Shown: positions 13,111 to 24,907 of the stretch, piece after piece | Position numbering within the stretch: position 1 is the stretch's first letter | How the letters are laid out: the number at the start of each line of letters is the position of its first letter | Origin: Malaya genurostris | Lineage: Eukaryota; Arthropoda; Insecta; Diptera; Culicidae | Assembly: GCF_030247185.1 (NCBI RefSeq) | Contig: NC_080571.1 | Location: 235,196,666-235,260,665 of the forward strand | Length of the DNA stretch: 64,000 bases | Reading direction: 5' to 3' | Notes under the pieces: model-generated | Told to the model about the DNA's origin: nothing | Seen by the model: only the letters and a program-made list of their open reading frames with translations | Databases searched by the model: none | Position numbers and translations under genes: made by a program

Positions 13111-13197
13111 AAAACAATTGCATAATTGTACTACTGACAGTAATGAATCCTGGAAGAACACAACACCCATATACCATTCGAATCAGTTCGTCGAGAT

Positions 13198-13271
13198 CTG
13201 CAAATGCGTGTGTGACGAATAATTTCACTTAATTTTTTTAGTGAAATTATTCGTCACACACGCATTTGCAG
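13198..13271. repeat. Perfect 32-bp hairpin with 10-nt T-rich loop
   Basis: The arms at 13198-13229 and 13240-13271 are exact reverse complements (starting CTGCAAATGCGTGTG), with loop TAATTTTTTT. Absence of any mismatch next to heavily decayed repeats implies a recent event such as a fold-back template switch. It abuts the transposase relic on the left and a CCGGTTCCGG-type repeat on the right. Confidence 0.9.
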
Positions 13272-13289
13272 CAAAGCGTTTTCTGCAAA

Positions 13290-14130
13290 CTCAGATTCAT
13301 ATGAAAAGTCGTACGCTCCCAAACAAGGTTCCTGAATTATGTTTGGTTCCGACCTCTGGTTCCGGAACTACAGGATGATATGTGAAACGAAATTAAAACT
13401 GTGTAACTCATTTTTCTCGTAGATGGCTGAACCTCTAAGATTCAAATGAAATCTAAGAATCATCTAAGATTCAAATGAGAAGTTTTAAGATTCTATAAAA
13501 CATCTTATTTTTCAGTCAGATCCAACTTCCGGTTCAGGGGATACAGGGTGATTAGTATAAAAATGTGTATTGCACATAAATTAATCAGGTTTATCGATTA
13601 AGCAGATTTGGATAGTCGATAACCAAATAAACTCATTTTTTATGTTCCAGTGGTATTCAGTGTTCGATTCGGAAGGTACTCAAAAATTTAATTCGCACTA
13701 CGATTTCTCAAAGATGTCTACATTGATTTTCAAACATTTTGAAACAAATGTAAACTATACAGCTACTCAGGTGAATTTGTCTAAAATAAATCCAATTTTA
13801 TCCAACTCTGACTTTCGATTCTGGAATCGTAGGATGATGAATTTTTAAAATTCAAACTGATATAGAAGATGCAAATCCCGAAAAGCTTCGAAGTTGGACT
13901 CAAAAATATTGCAATTTATTCGTCATATGGCCATATGAATCGGTTTGGATTTTGCTGGTTCCTGAATACCGGCTCTGGAAGTACCTTAAATTACCCTAAA
14001 CTCTAAAGTGGAAATAACTTCGACATATCATGGAATGTTTAATCGATTGCCCTACTTTTAGATTCAAAGTCGATCCGATTTGCAGTTTCGACATTACAGA
14101 ATAATGAGTGATTAAAATCTCAAATTGTCG
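13290..14130. repeat. CCGGTTCC-type repeat, several diverged units
   Basis: Motifs of the 5637/7680 family recur in diverged form (CTCAGATTCATATGAAAAG, GACCTCTGGTTCCGGAACTA, TCCAACTTCCGGTTCAGG, CGATCCGATTTG). No coding capacity. Confidence 0.6.
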
Positions 14131-14251
14131 CTTAAAACGACGGTCATTAAAATAATGTCATGAAAACTGAAACACCGAAGAATATTCATGCAAAAAAACA
14201 GATGCGGATTGATAAAAAAATGTATCATCTCACTGCTAGGTGAATTAAGCA

Positions 14252-14363
14252 CGTTTTTTCATCTAAAACTAGTCAAGCTTCAAATATCATTATTCATTAG
14301 ATGCCAGATCGATAAAAATGTATCCTATGCGGTCCTTGAAAGGTCATAATATAGGTAAAAACC
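14252..14363. repeat. Outer inverted repeat of the 3.3-kb repeat block, left arm
   Basis: This segment (TTTTTTCATCTAAAACTAG, TAGATGCCAGATCGATAAAA, AAAGGTCATAATATA) is the reverse complement of about 17510-17612. The two arms enclose two tandem 1.2-kb elements. Confidence 0.8.
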
Positions 14364-15032
14364 CCTTCTTAATCCACCTAGTGGTGTGATAATGCCTTTC
14401 TCTTCTTTCATAACAGTCTCATGAAAATATGTTTCATACTTTTATTAAATAATTTTGGACACTAATTTTGACAACAATTGATGCAGATTGATTCGAATAG
14501 TTCACAAAAGCATGCTTCAGTGTTTATGTCACACAGTCAGCATCTAAATAGCCTTCTTAGTCCACTTAGTGGAATTTTCATATATCTTGAAAAATCACCA
14601 TAGGGGGGAGTACATGAAATTTTCGAAATCGAAAAAAACTTTTTGATGCCAAAAGGCTTAGAATTGCATGAAACGTCGAGATTTAGTGTCATCTCGGAAA
14701 AAATTTTTTTGAAAAAGTCGACTTTTTGGGACTTAGAAAAAATATAAATAAGTCCCAGAAAGTTGATTTTTTCAAAAAAAATTTTTTTTGTGGGGACACT
14801 AAATTTCGATGTTTCATGCAGTTTTAAGAGTTTCGGCATCAAAAAAAAATTCATGTACTCTCCCCTATGGTGCTTTTTCAAGATCGAAAATTGTCAAATC
14901 TTTACCACCGGGCAGCTCCCCTTAAGCATGTCCGATTTAGGTCAAATTTTGCATGAAGGCTTTTTTCGAGGTGCTTAAACTTTTAAGCACTAGAACTTAA
15001 CGAAAATAGAGTTGATCCCAGAATTTTGGCAC

Positions 15033-15195
<163 letters not shown>

Positions 15196-15220
15196 AGCGG
15201 TAAAAATCAACGTGTTATGT

Positions 15221-15556
15221 CGGTTACGTCACTTATACCATCATATATCTGGAACCAAAAGTCACAGCTATTTGATCTTCGAACTTGATCAATGGTCCGA
15301 CAGTAGCTTTCAAACGAGCCCAAGTTTGTTCAAATCGGTTCAGCCATCTCTGAGAAAATTGAGCGCGTTCAAATACAACGCTTTTTGTCGGTTACGTCAC
15401 TTATACAATCATATCTCCGGAACCAAAAGTCACAACTATTTGATCTTCGAACTTGATCAATGGCCCGGCAGTAGCTTTCAAACGAGCCCAAGTTTGTTAA
15501 AATCGGTTCAGCCATCTCTGAGAAAATTGAGCGCGTTCAAATTTCTTCGAAAAGTG
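15221..15556. repeat. 168-bp tandem repeat, two units (copy A)
   Basis: Units are counted from the CGGTTACGTC landmark at 15221 and 15389. Each contains ACGTCACTTATA, GATCTTCGAACTTGATCAAT and ATCGGTTCAGCCATCTCTG. Because 168 is divisible by three, a reading frame stays open across units. Confidence 0.9.
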
Positions 15557-15558
15557 CA

Positions 15559-15642
<84 letters not shown>
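15557..15642. repeat. (CA)n microsatellite
   Basis: A nearly pure CA run following the last 168-bp unit in copy A. Confidence 0.97.
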
Positions 15643-15646
<4 letters not shown>

Positions 15647-16309
15647 TTTTCCGATCTCGTCGAGCTGAGTCGAATGGTATATAACACTATGGGTCTCCGA
15701 GGCTCCGTTCGAAAGTCGGTTTTTCCAGCAATTCTAATACCTTTCTATAGAGAAAGGCAAAACCCTTCTTAGTCCACTTAGTGGAATTTTCATATATCTT
15801 GAAAAATCACCATAGGAGGGAGTACATGAAATTTTCGAAATCGAAAAAAAATTTTTGATGCCAAAAGGCTTAGAATTGCATGAAACGTCGAGATTTAGTG
15901 TCATCTCGAAAAAAAATTTTTTTGAAAAAGTCGACTTTTTGGGACTTAGAAAAAATATGAAAATTTTTCTAAGTCCCAGAAAGTTGATTTTTTCAAAAAA
16001 AAATTTTTTCGGGATAACACTAAATTTCGATGTTTTATGCAGTTTTAAGAGTTTTGGCATCAAAAAAAATTTTTTATTTTGGAAATTTCATGTACTCCCC
16101 CCTATGGTGCTTTTTCAAGATCGATAATTGTCAAACCTTTACCACCGGGCAGCACCCCTTAAGCATGTCCGATTTAGGTCAAATTTTGCATGAAGGCTTT
16201 TTTCGAGGTGCTTAAACTTTTGAGCACTAGAACTTTACGAAAATAGAGTTGATCCCAAAATTTTGGCACCCTTATATATACAAGAGCGGTAAAAATCAAC
16301 GTGTTTTGT

Positions 16310-16813
16310 CGGTTACGTCACTTATACAATCATATTTCTGGAACCAAAAGTCACAACCATTTGATCTTCGAACTTGATCAATGGCACGACAGTAGCTTTC
16401 AAACGAGCCCAAGTTTGTTGAAATCGGATCAGCCATCTCTGAGAAAATTGAGCGCGTTCAAATACAACGCTTTTTGTCGGTTACGTCACTTATAGAATCA
16501 TATCTCCGGAACCAAAAATCACAGCCATTTGATCTTCGAACTTGATCAATGGCCCGACAGTAGCTTTCAAACGAGCCCAAGTTTGTTCAAATCGGTTCAG
16601 CCATCTCTGAGAAAATTGAGCGCGTTCAAATACAACGCTTTTTGTCGGTTACGTCACTTATAGAATCATATCTCCTGAACCAAAAATCACAGCCATTTGA
16701 TCTTCGAACTTGATCAATGGCCCGACAGTAGCTTTCAAACGAGCCCAAGTTTGTTCAAATCGGTTCAGCCATCTCTGAGAAAATTGAGCGCGTTCAAATA
16801 TCTTCGAAAAGTG
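16310..16813. repeat. 168-bp tandem repeat, three units (copy B)
   Basis: The CGGTTACGTC landmark occurs at 16310, 16478 and 16646, exactly 168 bp apart. The last two units are nearly identical to each other. Confidence 0.92.
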
Positions 16814-16847
16814 CACACACATACACACACACACACATACACACACA

Positions 16848-16879
<32 letters not shown>
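16814..16879. repeat. (CA)n microsatellite with TA interruptions
   Basis: A CA run broken by ATAC at three points, at the same position in copy B as the tract in copy A. Confidence 0.95.
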
Positions 16880-17009
16880 GACATTTTCCGATCTCGACGA
16901 ACTGAGTCGAATGGTATATAACACTATGGGTCTCCGAGGCTCCGTTCGAAAGTCGGTTTTTCCAGCAATTCTAATACCTTTCTATAGAGAAAGGCAGAAC
17001 TTAAGGGAA

Positions 17010-17512
17010 AATTGGAAGGGTGTTATTTTTTTTAACTTATTTAAATTAGTTTTAAAATACCTTCAAAAAGTTTATAAACATTGCATAACTCCTAAACGCC
17101 TTAATGTATCAACATACTTCTTTGCACCAGCTTGTTGGAATGATTGTCGAGATCATGAAAATTTCTGTCAATAAATTTATCATGGCCAACTAGTTCGGAA
17201 TAACCATATTACACAGTATCTCTAATCCTCAGTTGCTCAAACTCAATTGAAGTAGTTATTTTGGTAATAAATTAATTAAAATTGTTCTGAAATCTATTTT
17301 CGGCAGTAATTTTTGTGTGTCTCATTTCTCGAAAGGACAATGTATTAAACACTTGTAGAACTAATTCGATACTATTATTTTGCTGAAGGAAGTATGTTGA
17401 TACGTTAAGGCGTTTAAGAGTTATGCAATGTTTTTGAGTTTTTTAAAGGTATTTTTAAAACTAATTTAAATAAGTTAATAATATAACACCCTTAAAATTT
17501 TCTCCTAAATTT
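17010..17512. repeat. Inverted repeat with about 120-bp arms
   Basis: The left arm (about 17010-17125, AACTCCTAAACGCCTTAATG) is the reverse complement, with scattered differences, of about 17388-17505 (CATACGTTAAGGCG-type). The spacer is about 260 bp and no coding frame is present. Confidence 0.75.
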
Positions 17513-17612
17513 TTACTTATATTATGACCTTTCAGGAGCCGCATAGGATACATTTTTATCGATCTGGCATCTAATGAATATTTGAAGCTTGACTAGTTTT
17601 CGATGAAAAAAC
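17510..17612. repeat. Outer inverted repeat of the 3.3-kb repeat block, right arm
   Basis: Inverted partner of 14252-14363, matching through TTATCGATCTGGCATCTAAT and AAGCTTGACTAG with few differences. Confidence 0.8.
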
Positions 17613-17950
17613 AATCATAACATTTTATTGGTAGCTCAAATGAAAAAGCTTTTTTCGAGCAAATAATTATAATTGTGCGCAATAATTAGTTCAACAACTC
17701 TTCTGAAAACAACTTTTCCGTAGAACGTTTCACAAAAAAGTTAGAACAAAAAAGTGAATTTTCAGGAGCCACCCTACTTTTACTCGGGAAAATTGATGTA
17801 ACTCAATCAAATGAAGAGCTAGAGAAGTGCTTTTTTCAACAAAGTTGCTCAAAATAAAATTTCCTACAACTTTGTTGTACGACAAATTCATTTTGGATTT
17901 CAATTAAGAAAGTGATATATCAGATTTCAGTCTAAATGAGGACCACCCTA

Positions 17951-18555
17951 GTAACTTTTTTCATCGAAAGGAACACCATTTGATTACAAACAACTTTTGT
18001 GAAGACACCAACTACAAAAATCTAATATTTAATAGTGAAAATATTTTTGTCACGCTAATTTCCCGTTTCGGACCACTGTTCATTGGTTTAAGTGGATAAA
18101 CCACCAATTAAAAAAATTGGCCATTTCATTGATTGGCATGTGTTTTATTTAATATTCAAATCAGTAAGCTCCTAGAAAAACACTCTTTATATGAGATTTT
18201 TTTTATTCATTTAACTTTTATTTCAGCTCAATCGCTCTTCGGCTTAACGTGGCCGTATAACAAAAAAAAAGGAAATTATTTATTTTTATTACTGGATCTC
18301 GTTGTCATCTTTCTTGGCGTAGAGACGTTTTCATGGCTATCCAGTGAATGGGAGGGGAGTAAGGAGTGTATCGATAAGTAGTTAGCAACCTTCAAACAGT
18401 TTTTACTCTGAAATGGTTTAATTTTTTGCAGCGTGTTTTGCGGTGACATGTTTGTTTACATATCAATAACATTGGTTTCGGTAGGGTTTATCGTTTCAAT
18501 GATGAATCAAATTGATCCGGAAACGCGAAAGAAAATTCTGCACACTTGGTGCTCA
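17951..18555. repeat. 605-bp direct duplication, first copy
   Basis: This sequence recurs at 18583-19187 with an offset of 632 bp and, as far as compared by eye, no differences. It carries the 5' leader and the first codons of the ITmD37E transposase (ending at GTGCTCA). Confidence 0.93.
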
Positions 18556-18610
18556 TGGTGTTCCTTTCGATGAAAAAAACCGGTAACTTTTTTCATCGAA
18601 AGGAACACCA
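18556..18610. repeat. 23-bp-arm hairpin at the duplication junction
   Basis: The arms at 18556-18578 and 18588-18610 are exact reverse complements (starting TGGTGTTCCTTTCG) around a 9-nt loop ACCGGTAAC. The left arm and loop form a 27-bp insertion between the two 605-bp copies. The right arm is the start of copy two. Confidence 0.93.
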
Positions 18611-20100
18611 TTTGATTACAAACAACTTTTGTGAAGACACCAACTACAAAAATCTAATATTTAATAGTGAAAATATTTTTGTCACGCTAATTTCCCGTTT
18701 CGGACCACTGTTCATTGGTTTAAGTGGATAAACCACCAATTAAAAAAATTGGCCATTTCATTGATTGGCATGTGTTTTATTTAATATTCAAATCAGTAAG
18801 CTCCTAGAAAAACACTCTTTATATGAGATTTTTTTTATTCATTTAACTTTTATTTCAGCTCAATCGCTCTTCGGCTTAACGTGGCCGTATAACAAAAAAA
18901 AAGGAAATTATTTATTTTTATTACTGGATCTCGTTGTCATCTTTCTTGGCGTAGAGACGTTTTCATGGCTATCCAGTGAATGGGAGGGGAGTAAGGAGTG
19001 TATCGATAAGTAGTTAGCAACCTTCAAACAGTTTTTACTCTGAAATGGTTTAATTTTTTGCAGCGTGTTTTGCGGTGACATGTTTGTTTACATATCAATA
19101 ACATTGGTTTCGGTAGGGTTTATCGTTTCAATGATGAATCAAATTGATCCGGAAACGCGAAAGAAAATTCTGCACACTTGGTGCTCAGAAAGTGGTGTCA
19201 CGTACAACGAAATTGCAAAACGGGTGAAAGTGCACCACACCAGTGTCAAAAATATCAACGAGAAGTTCGGTAAGACCCTTTCCATGAAGGATTTGCTCCG
19301 ATCCGGTAGGAAAACGGGTCCCAGCCAGCCCGGCCGGGACTTAAAAGTGGTTGAGTACATTAGGAAAAACCCATCGGCGTCGACGCGGGATTTGGCGAAG
19401 CAGTTCAACACCAGCATCGGGATGATTCAACGGATCAAAGTTCGGAACTCTCTGAAAACGTACAAGAAACAGAAGGTGCCGAAAAAGTCCCTGGTACAGC
19501 AAGTTCAGGCCAAAACAAGAGCGCGAAAACTGTATAACCGGATTCTACAGAATAAAAACGGATGCATCCTGATCGACGACGAAACCTACGCCAAGGAAGA
19601 CTCTCGAGCGCTGCCCGAACCGCAATATTATACGAAATCGGTGTACCAGGACCAGGACGACGATGACACCACGGTGGCGATGGAAAAGTTTGGGCAGAAG
19701 GTGTTGGTCTGGCAAGCAATTTGTACCTGTGGTTTGCGGTCGTCAATTTTCTTCACGAAGGGCACAATTAACGCCAAGGTGTACGAGGAAGAATGTTTGA
19801 AGAAGAGAATGCTGCCACTGTACATAAAGCATAAGGCTTCAAAACATAATGTACAATTCGTGGAAAAGGACATCAACCCACCTAACTGCCCGGATCTTCG
19901 GCCAATTGAAAGGTATTGGGCAATTGTCAAGCGGCGCTTCCGGAAGAAAGGTACAGTGTCCCAAAACATGCAGGAGTTAAAAAAAACTGGACAGCTGCCA
20001 CCAGGAAAGTCACAAAAGTAACTGTGCAGAATTTAATTAAGAATGTCAAGTAAAAAGTGCTAGCGTTTCACAGAAACTAGGATTCTCTTCAATATAATCA
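18583..20100 (+). mobile_element. ITmD37E-type mariner transposon, inactivated
   Basis: The transposase frame is usable from about MNQIDPETRKKILHTWCSES at 19131 to a premature stop at 20019-20021. It has an N-terminal helix-turn-helix with HHTSVKNINEKFGKT, a catalytic Asp in ILIDDETYAK and a catalytic Glu in PPNCPDLRPIERYWAIVKRR. The DDETY, VLVWQAICTCG and RPIERYW motifs place it in the mosquito ITmD37E group of the IS630-Tc1-mariner superfamily. The segment that should carry the second Asp, between the RMLPLYIKHK-like region and VQFVEKD, has been deleted. A one-base loss in an A run near 19979-19986 shifts the C-terminus; the other frame continues NWTAATRKVTKVTVQNLIKN. The element cannot be autonomous. 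Confidence 0.85.
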
Positions 20101-20196
20101 GTGAAATGCATAAAAAAAGTAATTTTTCTACAATATATCAAAAACTGATGTCAAAATATGTTTTTTTTTCGCTTTTTTATACAATAATCAATGTTG

Positions 20197-21056
20197 CTAA
20201 CTACTTTTCGATACACTACTTAGTGGTTCGCTATTCACGCTCCCGTCCATTGGTTCGGTATCACTGTTGTTGGCGGAACGATCGTTATCGTCTGGAGGTT
20301 GGGTGTGTTTAGCTGTAGCTGGCGTACCTTGTTCTGCATGTGGAACAACTGGTTTCGTTGAAGAACAAGCTTCATAGTTGTTGATGGCTGTCTCCGATGT
20401 GCTGGGGTTTTTTGGGGTTGGTGTAGAGGGAGCGCTGTTGTCCTTTGGTGCAGACGTCTTCTTGTCCAGTTTTTCACATGGCTTACCATAGTGAACAGGT
20501 TTTTGGCAATATTGACATGTGGACATCTGATTGTCATAGGTAACAGGTGATTTGCAAGGGATTCTTGTATCCTGACCGAAAATCACATAAGAAGGTATAG
20601 CCCTCTTCAAGCGCATGCGTAACAAACGTATGTCATTTAGAATACCAGGGAAAAAGTTCTTCCACTCTTTTTTTTTTCGATGGAGAGAATCTCTCCATAC
20701 TGGGACATAGGTTTATAAATATAAGGATCGATGACGCTTGAGGGGAGATCATGCACACGCACTATCATCCATATATACTGGAATGTTGTACCTAATGTTC
20801 TCGTGCTCCACACAGTGCACATTGTTATTGTCTTTTGCAAAATGAATTGCATCCAACTCTTTATAGAACTGGATATAAACAACATTATTTGTCTTATTGC
20901 ATTGAAGTAAATGCACACGTTTAATATCAATATTCATTTGCTCTTTAAGCAAACCTTCAAGTTCTCGTATCGAAGGTCGAATTTGCACTACCTGAGGTCA
21001 ACAATAATTGTATTCTTTCGTACCGGCGGTAGCTTTTGTTCGTTCGGTCCACTCAT
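20197..21056 (-). mobile_element. LINE ORF1 (gag-like) fragment with zinc knuckle
   Basis: The frame starts at MSGPNEQKLPPVRKNTIIVD (ATG 21056-21054) and continues through IRPSIRELEGLLKEQMNID, RVHDLPSSVIDPYIYK and MRLKRAIPSYVIFGQDTRIP, then a CQYCQKPVHYGKPC knuckle. A Ser/Thr/Pro-rich tail ends at 20197. At least two frameshifts are needed. This is the nucleic-acid-binding ORF1 of a mosquito non-LTR element (Loa/jockey-like by general appearance). No ORF2 follows; the fragment stops beside the ITmD37E element. LINE fragments usually keep the 3' end, so the missing 3' end suggests loss after insertion. Confidence 0.75.
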
Positions 21057-21279
21057 TTCGAGATCGTTCTATTGTTCACTACACAATACTGTACTTGGTA
21101 TCTTCCGTCCCGAACGTAAGCGGTTTTGTTTTATTGACTGACTTGGATGAGATGTGAAAGCGAACTGACTCTTTATATGAGATCAATAGTAAAGCTCAGA
21201 TTAATGGGGGTACCCTTAATGATCATGATATAGATTAATATCTCATAACTGAACATTTCAATTTGCACTAAGGTCTTTT

Positions 21280-21500
21280 TTATGCGGTTTTTCATGCAAC
21301 TTTTTTATGTGAATTCTCAGGTTGGTAAGACCATCTCTGAGAAAACCTAGTTCAACTATTGCAGGTATTTTCGAAACCGGAATCCTGGTAACCGGTATAA
21401 TAGAAGTCGGCTTGAGAAAAGTGACTGGGATCCATGTTTGAGTCTATAATCACAATATTCGGTCGTTAATCGAAAACCGGGAATCAGAAAAAGAATTTTG
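21280..21500. repeat. Diverged CCGGTTCC-type repeat copy
   Basis: Contains AGGTTGGTAAGACCATCTCTGAG, AACCGGAATCCTGGTAACCGG and GAAAAGTGACTGGGATCCAT, related to the family at 7680-8090 and to the 168-bp units. Confidence 0.55.
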
Positions 21501-21999
21501 CATTCGAAACTCAAGTAAACTCCAAAAAAAAACTAAATTTCGATTTATCAATAAAAAATTTGAAAATTTTTGAACTTAATGGGTATTAGAAAGAATAATG
21601 TATCGAGAGAGGACTTTCGACTAGAAAAGTTTTGGAACCACTGATCTAGACAAACGAAACATATGAAAATTATGCGGAACAAATCCGAGAAGAAGAGTTT
21701 ATGTAAATTAAATAAAGCAATACAATTCAAATATATCTTCGAATTCATTTGCAAATTCGTATACTCCTTAAAAGACTTTTTAGCTATCGCGCGCTCAGAA
21801 AATTTAGACAAATGTTGTTTACTAACATGTTAACGACTGATATGACAGTGCATATTTCGATATTACTACTTCACGGTGAAGAACACCAAAATCCAATAGT
21901 TCAAAAAAACCTTTCGCTGGTTTCCGTGTGATGGTCACAGTTTCCTTTCAGTGCTGATTACGTCCATAATACTTTTAATTTAGGTCCATTATGTAGGGG

Positions 22000-22500
22000 A
22001 CCCAAGAGAAAGCCTTCTTCCTAAAATGGCGTGATAGCAAAGTGCCATTGTGGTTGGTGCTTGCTGTTGCATGACAAGCCACACAATCGACACGAAATGT
22101 CTTCGGTGCCCATCTAGAGTGAAGTCACCGAAGTGCCTTGTTTCGGCTCCTGGATTACTGAAGTGGGACCGCAGTTGGTCGGTTCCGAAACAGGAATCCC
22201 TCATGCGTCACATGGTGCACAATCGTGGGCAGGCAGCAGTGCGAAGAAAAGTGACCATTGACCGAACGGAACCGAAGAAGCTCCCATCTTTATCGGATCG
22301 GTTTTATGATTAATATGCCAGGAACTAATTTTCCAAAAAGACCTTCCACACGCTCCCCACGAGATTCCCAAGGCGTTCCAGGTTCCCGAGGGAATCCGGA
22401 CGCAAACAAAAGCACTGAATGAAGCCCGGACAAATGACACCGAAGAATCCTCACATGACTGGAACAAAAAAAAAATTATCAAATTATTTTAATGAAATTG
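22000..22500. other. GC-richer block, possible element fragment
   Basis: Composition is clearly richer in GC than the surroundings (GAACGGAACCGAAGAAGC, CACGCTCCCCACGAGATTCC). It may be a fragment of a retroelement or old coding sequence. No motif was recognised on either strand. Confidence 0.3.
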
Positions 22501-22613
22501 TTCGTAAGCGTAAATAAATGGGACCTCTGTCAGCCGAGAGACGGCGTGCGGTTCGTGTTGTGCGTGCGGTTTCGTAATCCAGTAGCATTCGGTGGACAGG
22601 AAATATCTTGACT

Positions 22614-22727
22614 ATGGAAAGTGACGAAACCACCGCAGAAGTCGAAGCGAGGCAAACGACGCAAACAGAAGTCGTTTCAATTAGTCGGATGCTTCGGGCT
22701 AAAAACACCTTCGGGCGTGAATTTTAA
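22614..22727 (+). CDS. Small open frame, possible gag-type N-terminus relic
   Basis: An ATG opens 37 codons (MESDETTAEVEARQTTQTEV, ending NTFGREF) in a locally GC-rich patch, preceded by about 110 bp of GC-rich leader-like sequence (GCGTGCGGTTTCGT). The composition contrasts with the AT-rich surroundings, suggesting a piece of an inserted element or a short host exon. The product is not recognised. Confidence 0.2.
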   Translation: MESDETTAEVEARQTTQTEVVSISRMLRAKNTFGREF

Positions 22728-23249
22728 GCCTTTTATCCAGGTCTCGTAATTGCAGCGCAAAATTATCTCCAGAAGAAACGATACTTCCAGCTGCGGTTGT
22801 TCGAAGGGAAAAACTGAAAAGCTTTCCCAGAAAGGCATCAATCAAATCCGGCCTTGACACAACGTTTTTTTTTTTGCTCTACGTCCATCCTCATTATATG
22901 CTCGATAAAAAGTGCGCTTGTTGCAGCAGATGGCAAATTGAGCCACCACAATATGCTTCGACCAATTAGCATAAGTAAATAAATGAAGCCGAAAAGGGAG
23001 CGAGATGCTTTTTTTTCTTTTTATCCGTACCATATGATTTTCCTCCATTTATAACACCGAAACAGATCGAAGTTTATGGTAAAATGTGTACTTTTACGAC
23101 TGCTGATCATCATTACATTCAACTTAATTATAATAGTACTTAAACAACACGTTTGATGAGCCGGAAGCGAAACGTGAAGCAATGGAAATTTCTGAAAACT
23201 GAACAGCATTTGCTGGATATCCCTGACTGTTCGTCAAAGTCGCCACTTT

Positions 23250-23700
23250 AAAATCGTCCAGTATTTTTCAATTGGTCGATATTTCATTATCTTGTTGGCT
23301 GCCTACCACTTCAGGACCATCAGCAATACACGCTTTTCAGGCATTCTTAAATATAAACTTGGGATATCATGTGACAAATGGTAACATTTTTAGGCCACAA
23401 CTACAATTCGCTTGCCAAATCATGACCTTCCTCGCGAACTTGTTGACAAACACGAACTAAAACATTCATGGCAAATTTCCCATGTCCAGTCGCAATCTGA
23501 AACTTTTGACCGAAGGTCTGTCTAAAAGCTATTTTGACGTATGTTTCATCATAGATGAAAGTGGTGCCCTGCGTCAAAACACGTCCTCACAACAGCTTTG
23601 CACGTTTTTCGATCACGGAATCCTGCTGCTATCTGTATCTTCCGGTCACATTTAGGATCGAAAGGGTCAGCCTTCATTTGGCAATTTATTGAGAATAGGA
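23250..23700 (-). mobile_element. ITmD37E-type mariner relic
   Basis: A broken minus-strand frame contains FIYDETYVKIAFRQTFGQKF at about 23575-23510, matching the DDETYVK region, and RPIEKYWTILKWRL at about 23280-23240, matching the catalytic Glu block. The sequence between them is scrambled by indels, and the first Asp of the DDETY pair is replaced by Tyr. Confidence 0.65.
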
Positions 23701-24907
23701 TGCCGCAATAAAAAGTGAAAAAATGTGTTATTAATAAGACGGATGGTCAGAGACAACTCTGAATGATGTGAATACGATTAAAATTAACATGTTTTTTTCA
23801 CACGTTTTGTGTGCCTAAACCCCTCTAGAATGAGAAAAAAATGTCTACCACAACAAATATCACAACGTATTCACCTCTATCGCTTATGAACGGAATGAGC
23901 AGTACACAGCTTATGCCAAAGATTTTGATCTGTAATAAAAAATGATCAACTTCGCTATTGGCGAGAAAATCAATTTTAAGAGTCTTTTGGCTATAAATTG
24001 AATAACTATATTGACCGTCCTAAACAACATGGACAAACACTCAATCACTGAGAATATTCTGTATTTCTATGTTTCGGTTTTGCACGATACGCTTTGTGCG
24101 ATGATTCGTTCAGTTCATTATTTTTGCACTGAATTTCACCTTAATACTCGGTCATACCAAACTTTTATAAAACTTTAATTTTGAATTATTTTTGGATATC
24201 TCATAGTACTGAAAATTTTATCATAAATTGCTGAACATATTTCCGTTGGTATGGAGGAGAAATTATATTGTTGCCTTAAATACAACAAGAGATATTCACT
24301 ATTAAATTCTACCCATTCTAGTTCAGGGTAAATTTTGAAAAGTCACACCATAGTAAAGTAAGTCGCTTATACATACCACGATCTTTTGAAGCATTTTCTA
24401 CAAACCAGCTTAATGAAATTCAACACAAAACAATTTATTTAATAAAAAACAACATTCGCTCGCGTATTTTTTGAACTACAATAAATAGCCATATTTATTC
24501 TTTCCACGCAAATGTACCAGTTGCTAGGATTAGATAAGTCTTCAACCTGTGAAGATCATCTAAAGAAATAAAGTTATAAATGACGAACAGGAAATTATTT
24601 TAACACAATTTATAATTGCATAATTTTATACCGGAGAGTAAGGGCCTTTTACCCTTCAACAAATCGTAGTACCTTTAAAATTGTACATTTCTGTACTTGT
24701 ATTATTCGTGCAGATATTCTAGGTGTTGCCTTGGTTCTGTAGTCATTCGTATATCTGTGCGTACAGTAAACAGGGTCCGCGATAGTCGATGCCCCAATCA
24801 GCTGACATGTTCGCGCTGTAGTTAGATTTTCGTATGCAAAAGTATCTTCTGCTGACAGTGTACAATGTGAAAAAGGTGGCAAAGGTAACTTTTGTTACTT
24901 ACAGAAC

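Larger units (their letters stand above)
15764..17000 (+). mobile_element. Tandem 1.2-kb element, copy B
   Basis: Same organisation and ends as copy A, directly abutting it. It differs by having only a short TATATATA where copy A has about 158 bp of TA, three units of the 168-bp repeat instead of two, and a shorter interrupted CA tract. Confidence 0.75.
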
